Source: Filosporella fistucella (Eukaryota > Ascomycota > Leotiomycetes > Helotiales). Taken from it: a stretch of DNA of 64,000 bases. The position numbers and the translations under genes were made by a program. A model generated the notes under the pieces. The model was not told the DNA's origin, searched no databases, and worked only from the letters and a program-made list of their open reading frames with translations. Location: contig JAQJZZ010000011.1 in NCBI GenBank assembly GCA_030077755.1, positions 2,232,001-2,296,000 of the forward strand. Direction: 5' to 3'. Below, in pieces: positions 27,864 through 38,692 of the stretch (within the stretch, counting starts at the first letter, position 1; every line of letters starts with the position of its first letter).

Positions 27864-29800
27864 TCAGTCGCTGTCCAATACCCATTCATTTCCAAATTGA
27901 CATATAAATCCTTCGCTCCGTTCATCAGAATGACTAGCATGTAATGCTCGAGAATTCCATACGACATGTATATCTTCTTCTTCCAGTCCCATATCTCTTG
28001 CCATATCAAATCCCTTGCCATCCTGAAAGCCATCAATGAAGCAATCTCCAGACATGATGCTATATCTCACCTTTCCATCCGGACCAACAATCCCTGATGG
28101 TCTCAATATTAATAGAGTTCGGCCACCCCTCAAATAGCAGAGCTTGATCGAGACATCTAGATCGACATACCCATTCATCACTGCAAGACATCCTCGCTTC
28201 GTCACATATGCCCGCCGTCCAAATGGCGTAGGCTCTCTCATCGTCAATGACGACCTTTCTCCATCCCGCCAGAGATGGGAGGAGTTCTGACAGGTTTTCA
28301 ATCCTCCAGCAGCGATCTGGCGAAGTCTTTTCTGTGTTGGTATTGCTCGATTGAATAAAACTGTATTTACTAATTCGTCGTCTGGAATAACTTTGTGCCA
28401 CCTGTCTATGAAATCGTTGGTTACTATATCCCACAATGCGTAAGCGGTACTTTGTACCGGGGAGCTGATCTCGTCTACGATGGTCCCTCTAGTGACAAGT
28501 GTAGATTCGTTCATTCGTCTGCATGTAGGGGTGATTTGCGGATGAGCAGGTTCATGTGTAGCAAGTCTTGCTACAATAACTATCCTTAGTCCGACCCCAG
28601 TCTGTTGCCCACCCTGCTATCTGGACGGTATTTGGTTCGTGCCATTGCTGAGCCAGTACATCAAGATTATTCTCTTGTCCTATGCACCACATCGAAAAGC
28701 CCTTGAAAACTGAATTGCTGGGAAGTCTGTAGTTGATTGGAAATTTTAAATTAGAGCTAGCACCACCCTTGATACCAAAAAAGCCAGAGACAGCATATAT
28801 TTTGTCGCTGGAGAGAGTAGCCTGAAGGCTGCTGCATAAGAACACCAGCTCAGAAGGACTGACAGTTGTATCAAAATTCATCAGCCAAAACCTCAAGCTC
28901 GAAATGAGATTGATCATTGACAAGCCCGCCTCTAAGCCTTTGCTGAAAAAATTCTTGCTCTGACAAGCACGGTAACATTTGACTAGATCCGAATCCACGA
29001 TCTTGTTCACCGGTAATTGCGAGAGAAACTTTATGCACGTATACGCAAAGTCATTCCAAAGTACCATCTCATCCCGAAGGTGCACCCACAGGATCTTTGC
29101 GAGTGCTGCTTCTTGTACGACCTATACTCTCTGGAACCACGTTGCTTCCAGCAATCGATGAATTGGGGCTTTGAACTCAACTCCAGGGTTCTGCATAATG
29201 AAGTGGCTCATAAGCGACTTTTGATATATCTGTCAGATGGGTCCAAGGCACTTCGTCCATCCAGCTGGCGGCAAGATTGACGGCAGTAGCAGCGTCTTTC
29301 ATTCCATCAGTATCAATCCAGATTTTTACGGATATTGCTTCTTGATGTATTAATAGCATCAATGCCACCTGCTTCGACTTTTCATCTGGATTATCCTGGG
29401 TGATTCATACGGCATCAATCCATAAAAATCTCCTCTCGGTGGTGTATCGAAGATCCTTGAGGATTTTGTATACATTCTCAGTGACTGGTCGAGTCTGTCC
29501 ATCGACTTTGATTTTTCTGCTTGGTTTCTGGCCCTCCCATGAGTATGAGATGGCCTCCCAGCTCGAATCGCGTTGTTCATGCACATGGAAAATTTGGAAC
29601 GACGCTCGTATTGGAGAATCTCTCACATCAGGCTCGACGACGAGGACACGAATTTGATTTGTGGGATTGAAGATATACTCGGTGTACTCTATTTGCTCGG
29701 TATTGTTCTGAACGGCGTTTTGACTAACTTTGACTTGACCAACTTCAGTTCTAGTAAGCTCGTGGTGCTCAAAGACGGGTTTCGACGGAATGCAGCCGAT
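27864..29800 (-). pseudogene. Decayed HET (heterokaryon incompatibility) domain gene
   Basis: Reading the minus strand gives a clear HET-family protein in pieces. The 5' part has IRVLVVEPD, then EAISYSWEG and RRFLWIDAV, where the canonical motif WIDAVCINQ is interrupted by TGA at 29407-29405 in place of Cys; Asn is also changed to Thr just after. One extra base near 29,180 shifts the frame after HYAEPWS. The next block (ATWFQRV-x-VVQEAALAK) has TAG at 29124-29122 where Trp is expected. The middle block (29085-28552) ends in TGA, and the C-terminal block (28514-27864: RRAYVTKRGCL, then GGRTLLILRP and YSIMSGDCFIDG) is in another frame. No in-frame ATG is visible at the 5' end. HET proteins trigger cell death on fusion of unlike strains in the cases studied. 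This copy should be inactive. Confidence 0.85.
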
Positions 29801-30170
29801 TTGGATTCAATTTGCTAGGGGGTTAAGGGAAATGTTGAAAAGGGCACTGCCCAACGTTTTTGAATCTGAGGCCAATCTCAAAATTTGATAATTCCACTTG
29901 ATGAGCAACAGCCATGATGCTTATAACTGGTTTGGCCAAGAGCTGGAGGCGAAATGACTGTAGTGGCGCAGGGTCAACGCACAAGTGAGCGAAAGGAGGT
30001 TAGCGACAATTTCCCGCAGCAACAATACCTTCAAATGCGGATCTGTTCCAAAAGCAAATCACTGAATCCAATATTTTAGAGACCTCTTTGGCTTTCACTT
30101 CACTTTCACAAGAGACTCATTGAATCAAAAGGTTCAAAAAGGTTGGAAACCTGAGAACATCGGTGATGCT
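29801..30170. other. Intergenic region
   Basis: About 370 bases between the HET remains and the 3' end of the enoyl-CoA isomerase gene. I see nothing in it apart from likely UTR sequence. Confidence 0.5.
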
Positions 30171-31206
30171 CTAGATTTTCGATGCTCTCCCCTTTGACTT
30201 CTCTGCAGGAATATCAGTATATCTCAGCTAAGTAATTTGACTCAAACTCACCTTCCAATTCCCTTTTCTTGACCTGGAATCTTTCCATTGGCGCCCCATC
30301 CACGAACCTCTCTGCAAGTGCATCGAGACTGTTGACCACAGCTACGATCCTCCCATCTCTCAAAGGCGCATTCTGCAGCCTCTTCATCTCCATCATACTC
30401 TTCCCATCATTAACCTTCAGCTGTTCCTCCAAATAATCTCTCACACTCTTCTGAAATCCTTCTTGAGGGAATAATCTATTCACGATACCCCAATTCTCAA
30501 GTTCTGCTGCAGTCAACTTACGGCCGAACATCAGAAACTCGTTGGCTCGGTGGACTCCCATGGATTGTGCAAACATGATCGCAGAGCCATTTTCGGGGAC
30601 CAGTCCAAGGGCAGAAAAGGGAACTTGCAGATAGCAGGATGTGGATGCTAGAACTATATCTGCTGTTCCAGTAAACCAGGCCGCGCCGCCCCCTACAGCT
30701 GGGCCATTCAAGGCAAGGACAAATACTTTTTTGTGATCGATTATGGAGCGAAGCATTTCGAGTGCTGTATTTTTGAGCGCTAATCGGTATCATTTGGAAA
30801 GATACTGACCTGGTCCGAAACGTGATAGATATGCTACCTTTTTCTCTGCTGGGTTTGCATACGTTTCTTGTGAATCAAGTCCACTGCCTGATTTCACATA
30901 ATGGGTCAGCCTTTGAGTAAGATATACGTGTAGCTTGTGGGAGATACCTCTAACATCAGCTCCCGCTGAAAAGAATCTTCCTTCTCCAGTAAGAACCGTA
31001 AAAATTGTATTGGGATGTTCATTCAATTCTCGAATGGCTGCAATCGTTTCTACCATGAGATTGCCGCCGAAAGAATTGAGACTCTTGGGTCGATTGAACT
31101 GCATAACGTTAGAGACTCATCGAGCGCAGCGAAAGACTAGAATTACTTTGATAGTTCCTATCCGACCAGTGATATCCAGCACAATATCATTATATTTGTT
31201 CGACAT
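30171..31206 (-). CDS. Peroxisomal enoyl-CoA hydratase/isomerase (crotonase family)
   Basis: Predicted 277-residue beta-oxidation enzyme, most like delta3,delta2-enoyl-CoA isomerases. Five exons on the minus strand: 31206-31147, 31098-30948, 30887-30810, 30764-30252 and 30202-30171. Splicing restores the crotonase core: GRFFSAGADVRGSG (acyl-CoA binding and first oxyanion residue), LNGPAVGGGAAW (second oxyanion residue) and LGLVPENGSA, whose Glu fits the isomerase catalytic acid/base. The last exon has only ten codons plus stop, and ends in Ser-Lys-Ile, a PTS1-type peroxisomal signal. If the last intron is kept, the frame runs on and ends in EIY without the signal. Start chosen at MSNKYNDIVLDI because it precedes the first fold strand directly. 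It is transcribed away from the glyoxalase-like gene. Confidence 0.9.
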
Positions 31207-31589
31207 ATTTGTGGGTCTGCTTGTGTTATAAAGGGAAAATGGTGATGTTCAACTTCCTGGAGAAGCTTGAGGTGCAAAGTGAACGGGGAAATGTGAATGA
31301 TGAAAACAATCAACAGTCCACTCGAAAAATTAATTGATATGTAGATAGATACATTGGAAGCTATGATGGATGGCCAAATACAGTCAGCCTCCTCCCTACC
31401 CCAGATTCCCCAACCGAATATCCTTGTTATAGCCGATCACTAATCCAACCTCGGCCCAGGGGCACGATCCTTCCCCACCCTACAGTACTGCTCTACCAAA
31501 GAGCTCTCCAAAGCTTCTCATTCCCAGCTCAGCATGTTGAACCATCCGATCCATACCTTACACAGCTTGACAGCGAAATCGAAACCGAG
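31207..31589. other. Divergent promoter region
   Basis: 383 bases between the starts of two divergently transcribed genes (enoyl-CoA isomerase, minus; glyoxalase-like, plus). Both promoters must lie here. I see no clear TATA box. Confidence 0.5.
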
Positions 31590-32711
31590 ATGAGTACCCT
31601 ACCTCCTCCCCCGACTCGACTTCGCCAAATTGCGCTCGTCGCTCGGCATTTGGAAAGAGCTACTGAGATATTGGTACGCCCGCTTGATTTCCAGTAATGC
31701 GGAGCAAGGCTGAGATAGAGGAGGATAGACGAGTGTGCTTGGAACGGAGGTGATATATAGAGACCCGGCTGTTGAACAATGGGGGTTGAAAAATATCTTA
31801 GGTTAGATTATTCTGCTGCCCCGACAGAAACTTGAAGGAGTAGGAAGCTAATTGAAATAGTGCCTCTAGGAGGGGATGTAATTGAAGTATGTCCGTACTC
31901 TTATATCAATGCATAGCTTTAGACCAAGAAGCTGATGGCGAGAAAAGATCGTCTCCCCTTTCCGCGCGGATACAGCAGCCTCCAGACACCTCGATCGCCG
32001 CGATGAAGGCGGATATATGGTCATCATGCAAACGCTCGATGCAGTCGCGCGCAGGAAATACATTGAAGAAAGGAAATTGGCAGATGTAATATTCAGCCAT
32101 GAGTTGGGGGACAGTGCTTGCATACAATATCATCCAAGGGGCATCAAGGGTACGTTACTCTTCTGCTCTCCTCCCAGCTCTACCGGGGACTAGAGGACGA
32201 GATATTGGAAATTGTCTGCTAACATAGTACAGGAGGCGTAATCCCCGAGCTCGACTCTCACACTCCTACCACACAACATCCTTCTCCCCTTACAGATCGT
32301 TTCTCTCCTTGGCACGCAGCCGGCCCTCCTTCTCGATACTGTACCTACGCTCCCATAATGCGAAAACACTCGCATCTGCATCTTCTTTCCGTTTCTGTCA
32401 GGCTAAGAGCAGGAGACACGGATGTTGAAGGAGCGGCTAGACAATGGGAGAATGTGTTTGGGGTACAGAAAGGAATGGGGGCAGGGAGATTGAAGTTTGT
32501 GAACGCAGAGATGGATTTTCGCAGAGGAGAGGAAAGGAAGAGGGAGGGAATTGAGGAGATCGTGGTGGGAGTTGGGGGAGAAGAGAAATTAAGAACCCTT
32601 CTCGAGAGAGCGAGGCAGAGGGATTTGTTATTTGGAGATGTCGTGAGGATGGTGGGTGTTAACTGGAGGTTTGTGCCGATGAGGGAGGGAGACGTGAGGA
32701 GCAAGATCTAA
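31590..32711 (+). CDS. Glyoxalase-like domain protein
   Basis: Predicted 287-residue cytosolic protein of the vicinal-oxygen-chelate superfamily, close to the Pfam glyoxalase-like set. Five exons: 31590-31673, 31729-31801, 31861-31886, 31948-32149 and 32233-32711, all in frame. The product opens with RLRQIALVARHLE, the usual first beta-alpha unit, then LGTEVIYRDPAVEQWGLKN, VPLGGDVIEIVSPF and DEGGYMVIMQTLD. The third exon is a 26-nt microexon needed to give the GGDVIE strand. The C-terminal half contains HLHLLSVSVRLRAGD, which looks like the start of the second half of the fold. The substrate is unknown; fungal proteins of this type are usually uncharacterised. The start is the first ATG in frame with the domain. 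Confidence 0.82.
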
Positions 32712-33102
32712 AACTAAAATCCTACACATTATAAGTTCGATACATTCTATTGACCCTGCCATGTCATGACGCGGATGTTGATGTATTGTCTAGACGTGAG
32801 GTTTGCCTAAATACAATAGCTGAGGCTAGACTAGGCGGGCACGCCTGACAGACCATGTTGTTGCTTGAAATGGCAAGCCATGCGCAATTTGTATGTCCTC
32901 AGGAAACGTAATATATTATCAAAAGCTTTCATCGAAAGTGAAGACACGAAAAGAAGTTGAAAGACAAGTTTGATAATAGCCATGCCAATAATAATATATT
33001 GACGCACACTCAAGACGCACTGTGGTATCTAATATACATATACAAAGAACATAACATACAAGCTCATGATCTCACTCTACTAAACATACACTCTTCTATC
33101 AT
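32712..33102. other. Convergent 3' region
   Basis: 391 bases between the 3' ends of the glyoxalase-like gene and the mucin-like gene. AT-rich, with no gene seen; presumably the two 3' UTRs and terminators. Confidence 0.5.
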
Positions 33103-35375
33103 CTATCCACTAGCCTGGCAAGCTGTCTGTTGTGTTGTACAATCGGCAAACACAAATCCAGTTGCCTTTCCTCCATTTACAGCATTCGCACATGCATTAA
33201 ACTGTATATCACAACTCCTCTGGACTGCTGCTGCCTTATTGACAAACGTGTTACCGTTTACCAAGAAAGGACGAGCAGAGTCGCCCGAGAGCTGTATAGC
33301 TGGGGCTTCGATGCCACCTAGTGCTTTACTGGAGGTGGAAGTAGAGGTAGATGTGGCGGAACTAAGAACAGAGGTCGCGCTCGCTGTTGAATTTGAGAAT
33401 TTCACGGAGGATGAAACCGCAGCGAGAGTAGGTAAAGGCTCGTCAACGAAGACGGTGCTGGTTACTAGCGCGCAGGTGCTTGGAGTGGTAGCAGCTAGGA
33501 CTGCCGGAGCACTCGTCGCTTTTGCCACGTTGTTATTACCGGTAGGGCTAGCTTCAATAGTGGTTGTGACTGTGACTTCTGAAATAACACTTCCTGTCAC
33601 CGTGGCAGTCGTAGGAACTGTGACTGTGGCTGTAAGAGTGGCTGGCTCGCTGGAAGAAACGGCTACAGAGGCAGCTGAGCCACAGGTATCTTTCTGCGAA
33701 GTACATTTCTCGAACGAGAAGCCTGGTTCGCTGAAAGAGATGCAAGTAGTGAATTGATGTCCACAAGCTGCAGAAGCTGCATCTGGGAGTTCGGAGAATA
33801 GTTCTTCGAGGACGACCCAGGAGTTTCCTTTCTTTCCGACTGAAGGTGGAAGACCCCCAAGAGAGAGCACGAAGACGAAGAAAGTCTCAATGACTGTGAC
33901 CTTGTGGACAATGACAGTTGTTACTGAGCCGGATTTGCCTACACCGGTTCCAACAGCTTTGCCATTACCTCCCTTCACAAGCTTGGAGGTTGTGCTTGCT
34001 ACAATTGAAGTACTAGCTGCGACAGAAATTGGGCTGGCGCTCGTTAAAACATTGGCAATAGAGACTGAAGATGAGGCTTTAGTCCCCTTTCCTCCATTGC
34101 CCTTTCCACCTTGGGAAGCGCCAGATTTGGTGGTCGAGACCGCAGCCGAAGATGTGGATGAAGCAGTGGCTGAAATGGGAACTGAGCTGGCTGAAGCAAC
34201 CGACAGGGTCTTAGAACTGGCTTTCCCACCCTTTCCTCCATTCTTTCCACCTTGGGCTGCTTCAGCATTTGCGACAGAGGTTGATGCAGCAATGGATTTG
34301 GAGCTGACCGATACAACAGAGAGACTTGTTGACGCGGCCTTTCCACCATTGCCTCCCTTCTTGGTCTTGCTAGCCACGTCTGACGATGAGACAGTGGCAT
34401 TTGCAAAAGTAGGGACAGAGACACTTGATGATTTGACAACATCTTTTCCTCCGCCATTCTTTGTTGAAAGAGCAGAAGCGGTATCTTTTTGTGAGGCAAC
34501 GACAGATGAAGCTTTGATTGTAGCTGTTGAGCCACTAGCCGCTGAGTTGGCGGCTTTGCCATTGCCAGAGACGGTAAACTTGGTGCAATCGTCTGGAGTG
34601 CCACGTTGAGCGACAGGCATCAAGACCGGTTGATGGTTGGATGCAGATGCCATCGTGCACACTCGGTAATTTCCAGGTGGAAGTCCACCAGTTACAGTAG
34701 CGGAGAGGAGGCCTTGACCATTTCCGGCATCATTGATACCCTTGAAGAAAACAAACTTGGTGGCATCAAGTGGTTGTTTTGGGTTTTGGGTAGAACCAAG
34801 ATCTTGGACGGTAACGTGAGTGTGTCCGACAACCTTGCCACCCTCTAGTGCTTGAGGGGCAGCATAGTAAGTAGCGGCGGCGTTTGTAAAGGAGCCAGGT
34901 ACAAGATTTGCCATCTGAACGGTGATGTTGAAGGTGGTATTTGCCTCCACATCAGCTCCACCCGACTCGGGGAAGATAATGATGCTAGACACCATATTTG
35001 TCTTGGCTGGGATGTCACCCATGGCTGAGAGAGTCAGTAATGTTTAGGAAAGCTGTCGAGAAACTTACTGATTCCGTTACACGATCCTGTGGCTACTTGG
35101 AGACCATTTGTAAGAACCTTCCCAGCACAATTGTTGATGAAGTTGTTTTTGGATGTTTGTGACTTGGCTTGGCCGGCAGCTGAGCCGGCAGCAGCACTTC
35201 CATCGACGAATGATCCGCTTTGTATGGCATTAGCAGCCAGGATAGTTGCTGTAGCATCATCTCCAGCACGCTTGTGGTGTCTGCCATGCAGATGACGAAC
35301 TTCGAGGTCAAGAACAGACCGGGCTTCAATAAGACCGGCCGAGGCCAGCATAATCAAAAGGGATGATGCCAACAT
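33103..35375 (-). CDS. Secreted mucin-like cell-surface protein with two 4-Cys modules
   Basis: Predicted 742-residue secreted protein. Exons 35375-35069 and 35024-33103 join in frame (donor GTAAGT). Residues 1-18 are a signal peptide and a Lys-Arg site near residue 36 (GRHHKR) suggests Kex2 processing. The N-terminal globular part (to about residue 270) contains NMVSSIIIFP and GHTHVTVQDLG, a conserved block of fungal secreted proteins often mislabelled ribosomal protein S17. Then follows a long Ser/Thr/Ala-rich region with several GGK-GGK-KASS-like repeats, expected to be O-glycosylated. Two similar cysteine modules follow, C-x6-C-x12-C-x6-C (DNA about 33,678-33,800) and C-x6-C-x16-C-x6-C (about 33,115-33,235). 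No GPI signal or transmembrane tail is seen. Likely located in cell wall, matrix or medium; function unknown. Long frames on the opposite strand are its shadows. Confidence 0.87.
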
Positions 35376-36972
35376 TTTGTTGTTACTTTATGATATAACT
35401 TGGTTAGAATTGTGGAAAAGTTAAATGTAATGGTCCCGCCTGATAAAATGTGTGTGTATAGAAACAAAAATGAGCGACACAGTCGTATAGAAAAGAACGT
35501 GATAAGTGCAAAAATGAATGGAACAGAACGGGCACCAAAGAATGTAGGTCAACAAGATCGATGAGGAGATAAAAAGTCTGGGCACCCACCCGACTTATAT
35601 CTACCTGCATCTTGACCAGTGTTGCGGAATGAAATGAGCAGAGGTGCGATAGAGGCGTCTATTGCTTACCAGCAATCATGGGTCAAACAAGACTAGACCA
35701 CTCCTTGCACCCATCGCGACCTAAGCCTCAGCCTCAATGCTTCAAGATTCCTCTTTCGCAGTTTCAGTTTCGAGGAGTACGAGAGGGAACAAAACAGACG
35801 GGACGATAGAAGTCGAAGCGAGAAGAAGAAGCAGTGAAAAGCATAGGCTAGCTAGGCGATGATTTGATTAGGGATTGCCAAGCACGGCCTTTTGGGTCGA
35901 GGGTTTGCGACATGAAAGGTCGCTGATCATGCAACTCATCAGGTCAAACAGGAGAGCTCACGATATGGGAAATCTGAGACGATTTTCTCCAGGACTGTCG
36001 ACCGAGTTAACCGGGACGGGATGAACTCGGTGGGATTGCGCCTCTCTCAATCTGCTCGCATGAGAAGACCGCATTATTTTCGGTTGGAGATGTGATGCGA
36101 GTGTGCAATACACAGCCTCGAGAGAAATAAATGCATTGCATTCACAATGGACAATAGGATAATAGAGATACTTATCATTCCACGACCATGATTCAAAGGA
36201 TGAGAACAGAGATGGGATGGCAAAGGGCGGCGCGTATTTGCTTTGCGAGCGCTTTCTCCTGGCCGAGTTTCACCTCACTGATTTTGGCCGAATCCGAGAC
36301 AGATGGCTCCAGGATCTCATCAGACGAAAAATGAGAATCGGGATGGACAAGCTTTGGTGTTTGGAACAAGCTTCATTGATTCCCAATGGGCCATCTAGGA
36401 GATGTGAATGGTTGAATCGGTGCGCAATGAGGAGGATGCTGAGTTTCGTTCTGGTGGAGAGGAAGGTGGTGTCGATGATCTGCTACATGGCGGAATCCTA
36501 CAATTGGCACTGGAGATCATGACGTGCCGAGGTCGATGGTTTGGTTATCGGCTTAAAGTGGCCTCCTTTGTGGTAGGATGAAGCATCGCGACAAAATCTG
36601 CTCGAGACGGTAAGATGAGCTGTATAATATGGGCATGAGGAATGAAGCTTGATATTCAATATTGGGTTTGGCACAGGCTTTTCTTATCACCACGTGCGAT
36701 AAGATAAATGCCAAGTGGACCAGAAACGTGACTCTCAATTATGGCTAGCGTCAAAATATTTTAGCTTCCGGGATGGAATGGAACTGCAAGAAAGGATCTT
36801 GATCAGGTCAAGAAGTCAAGATAAACCACCCCAGTGACAGCATCCATCGTCCTCAAATTGCGCTCCACCTTCGAAGTCTCTCTCACGATAGTCCTCCTCT
36901 TTTACCATCACAACAACAATCAGGAAGTCAAAGGGAGAAGCAGGAAACGACACTCAAAAGACATCATAGAAG
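35376..36972. other. Intergenic region between mucin-like gene and TIM17
   Basis: 1.6 kb between two divergent genes. The largest frame (36,217-36,522, 101 codons) has no recognisable domain. Presumably holds both promoters and leaders; I see no clear motif. Confidence 0.5.
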
Positions 36973-37678
36973 ATGGATCACACAAGAGACCCATGTCCCT
37001 GGGTGGCACTGAATGATTTTGGAGGTGCTTTCTGTATGGGTGTATGTGAATATATTCTCCTGCTGATTCGACTGCGCTCGATTGAGAATGGATATTTTGC
37101 CTCTAGCTTTAATCCGCCCCTTTGCAGGAACCCAAAGCTAACCTATTTTTTTCTCAGGCAATTGGAGGAGCCGTATGGCATGGTGTTAAAGGATTTAGAA
37201 ACTCGCCTTATGGTGAAAGACGGATTGGCGCACTCACAGCCATCAAGGCGCGAGCACCAGTATTAGGTGGAAACTTTGGTGTTTGGGGAGGACTATTTTC
37301 GACGTTCGACTGTGCTGTCAAGGGAATCAGGAAGAAGGAAGATCCATATAATGCCAGTACGTGCACTAGATATACGGAGATGAAGCAGAGGATGTCTGTA
37401 CTAATAATGGGACAGTTATTGCTGGTTTCTTTACAGGAGGAGCTCTAGCAGTAAGAGGAGGATACAAAGCTGCACGAAACTCGGCGATAGGTTGTGCATG
37501 CTTGTTGGCTGTTATTGAAGGTGTAGGAATTGGTTTTCAGAGAATGATGGCAGAGAACACACGATTAGAAGTATGTTTTGAAGATGTATCTCCAAAATTC
37601 TGCTAATAATTACTCCAGGTGCCACAACCCCCTCCACCTGCGGAGTCAGGCGCCACCGGCTTCCCAGCTGTAGCATAA
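36973..37678 (+). CDS. TIM17: Mitochondrial inner-membrane import subunit Tim17
   Basis: Core subunit of the TIM23 presequence translocase in the mitochondrial inner membrane. Four exons, 36973-37041, 37158-37356, 37416-37570 and 37619-37678, join in frame to give 160 residues, the usual Tim17 length. The sequence begins [23 protein letters not shown] and continues [21 protein letters not shown], both near-invariant in Tim17, with the conserved acidic N-terminus and the Cys pair (PC in the N-terminus and FDC after GGLFST) able to form the regulatory disulfide. Four Gly-rich membrane segments are visible; the C-terminal tail is short and Pro-rich. An essential gene, clearly intact. Confidence 0.97.
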
Positions 37679-38692
37679 ACGACCTCGAAATAATCTACCT
37701 CCTGCTATACGTCACAAATGGCATGATACATAACTCTACTCTTTCGTCCTCAGCCCAAAGAGGCTGGGACTGTTGTATTCTGGAATGGGCTACGTCCTGC
37801 TTATTTTATAGTGTTTGCATAGCTCGGTGTACATCTAGAACAGCTCGGCTCTGTCTGAGTTATGAATGAAATTAATTCACGATTGAGATATGGAGATTTA
37901 TCCTTAATGGATTACTGCAGAAGGTTGGACACACGGCTGCGGGGAACTCAAGTGGATAGGCAGGTTGTGTAGCTCCAGTAGAGCCTTTATCAATTCTGAA
38001 ATCGAAGCCTCTGAGTCTCTGGCATTGTCTTTCTGGTTGCGGGAAGAATTCAGGTAAGTATATGGCTCGAATCAACTCCCAATCGATAGGATATACTCCC
38101 CATCACAGCTAACAATTTCCTGCACTCTCGACCTCTCAACAGAGTTTTCCTTTTTCTCATTCCACTCCGAACGTATTACACATTCTCTCCTCCAAAAATG
38201 ATTGCAATTAACACTACTTTCAAACATCATCTATGCAGTACGGGATTTCTAATTTCCCCGAGCATCACTAATCCTCGGCTCAACCCTTCCCCGCTCTCAT
38301 CACGCACCACCCAACATCTCAATTCGCCATTCCATTTCCCTACAATCTAATCATATCTGCTGTCATTTGCAGATCCGTCCATGTCTAATCTTCGTGTTTT
38401 CCTCGCTAACATACGGCCAATCGTGCGCTGATCCACTACTCCAAAGTACGAGAAAGTATCGCTGATTGGGTGATTGGATTCGCGTTGCATTTGGCTTATA
38501 AAGACGGCATCGGAATTATAACGTCGTGGTTCGGTGTTTAAATATAAGAGCTATTCTGGACTCAAATGGGTATTCCCTCTGAGCTTGTGATTTTGCAGTC
38601 GTTGATTGTGGTCTGTCGAGATTCCACTTAATTTCAGTACTTCGGCATCTGCCCATAAGTCTCAGCATAACAATCACTCATACTCCTACAAG
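37679..38692. other. Intergenic region, TIM17 to MDR oxidoreductase
   Basis: About 1 kb without a gene. The distal part contains TATA-like sequence (TTATAAAGA near 38,507 and TTTAAATATAAG near 38,538) and a GATTGG (inverted CCAAT) element near 38,465, likely the promoter of the oxidoreductase gene. Confidence 0.5.

Noticed and set aside
32957..34609. Two long plus-strand frames (266 and 239 codons)
   Set aside because: Both lie antisense to the mucin-like gene, whose signal peptide, splice junction and cysteine pattern show the minus strand is coding.
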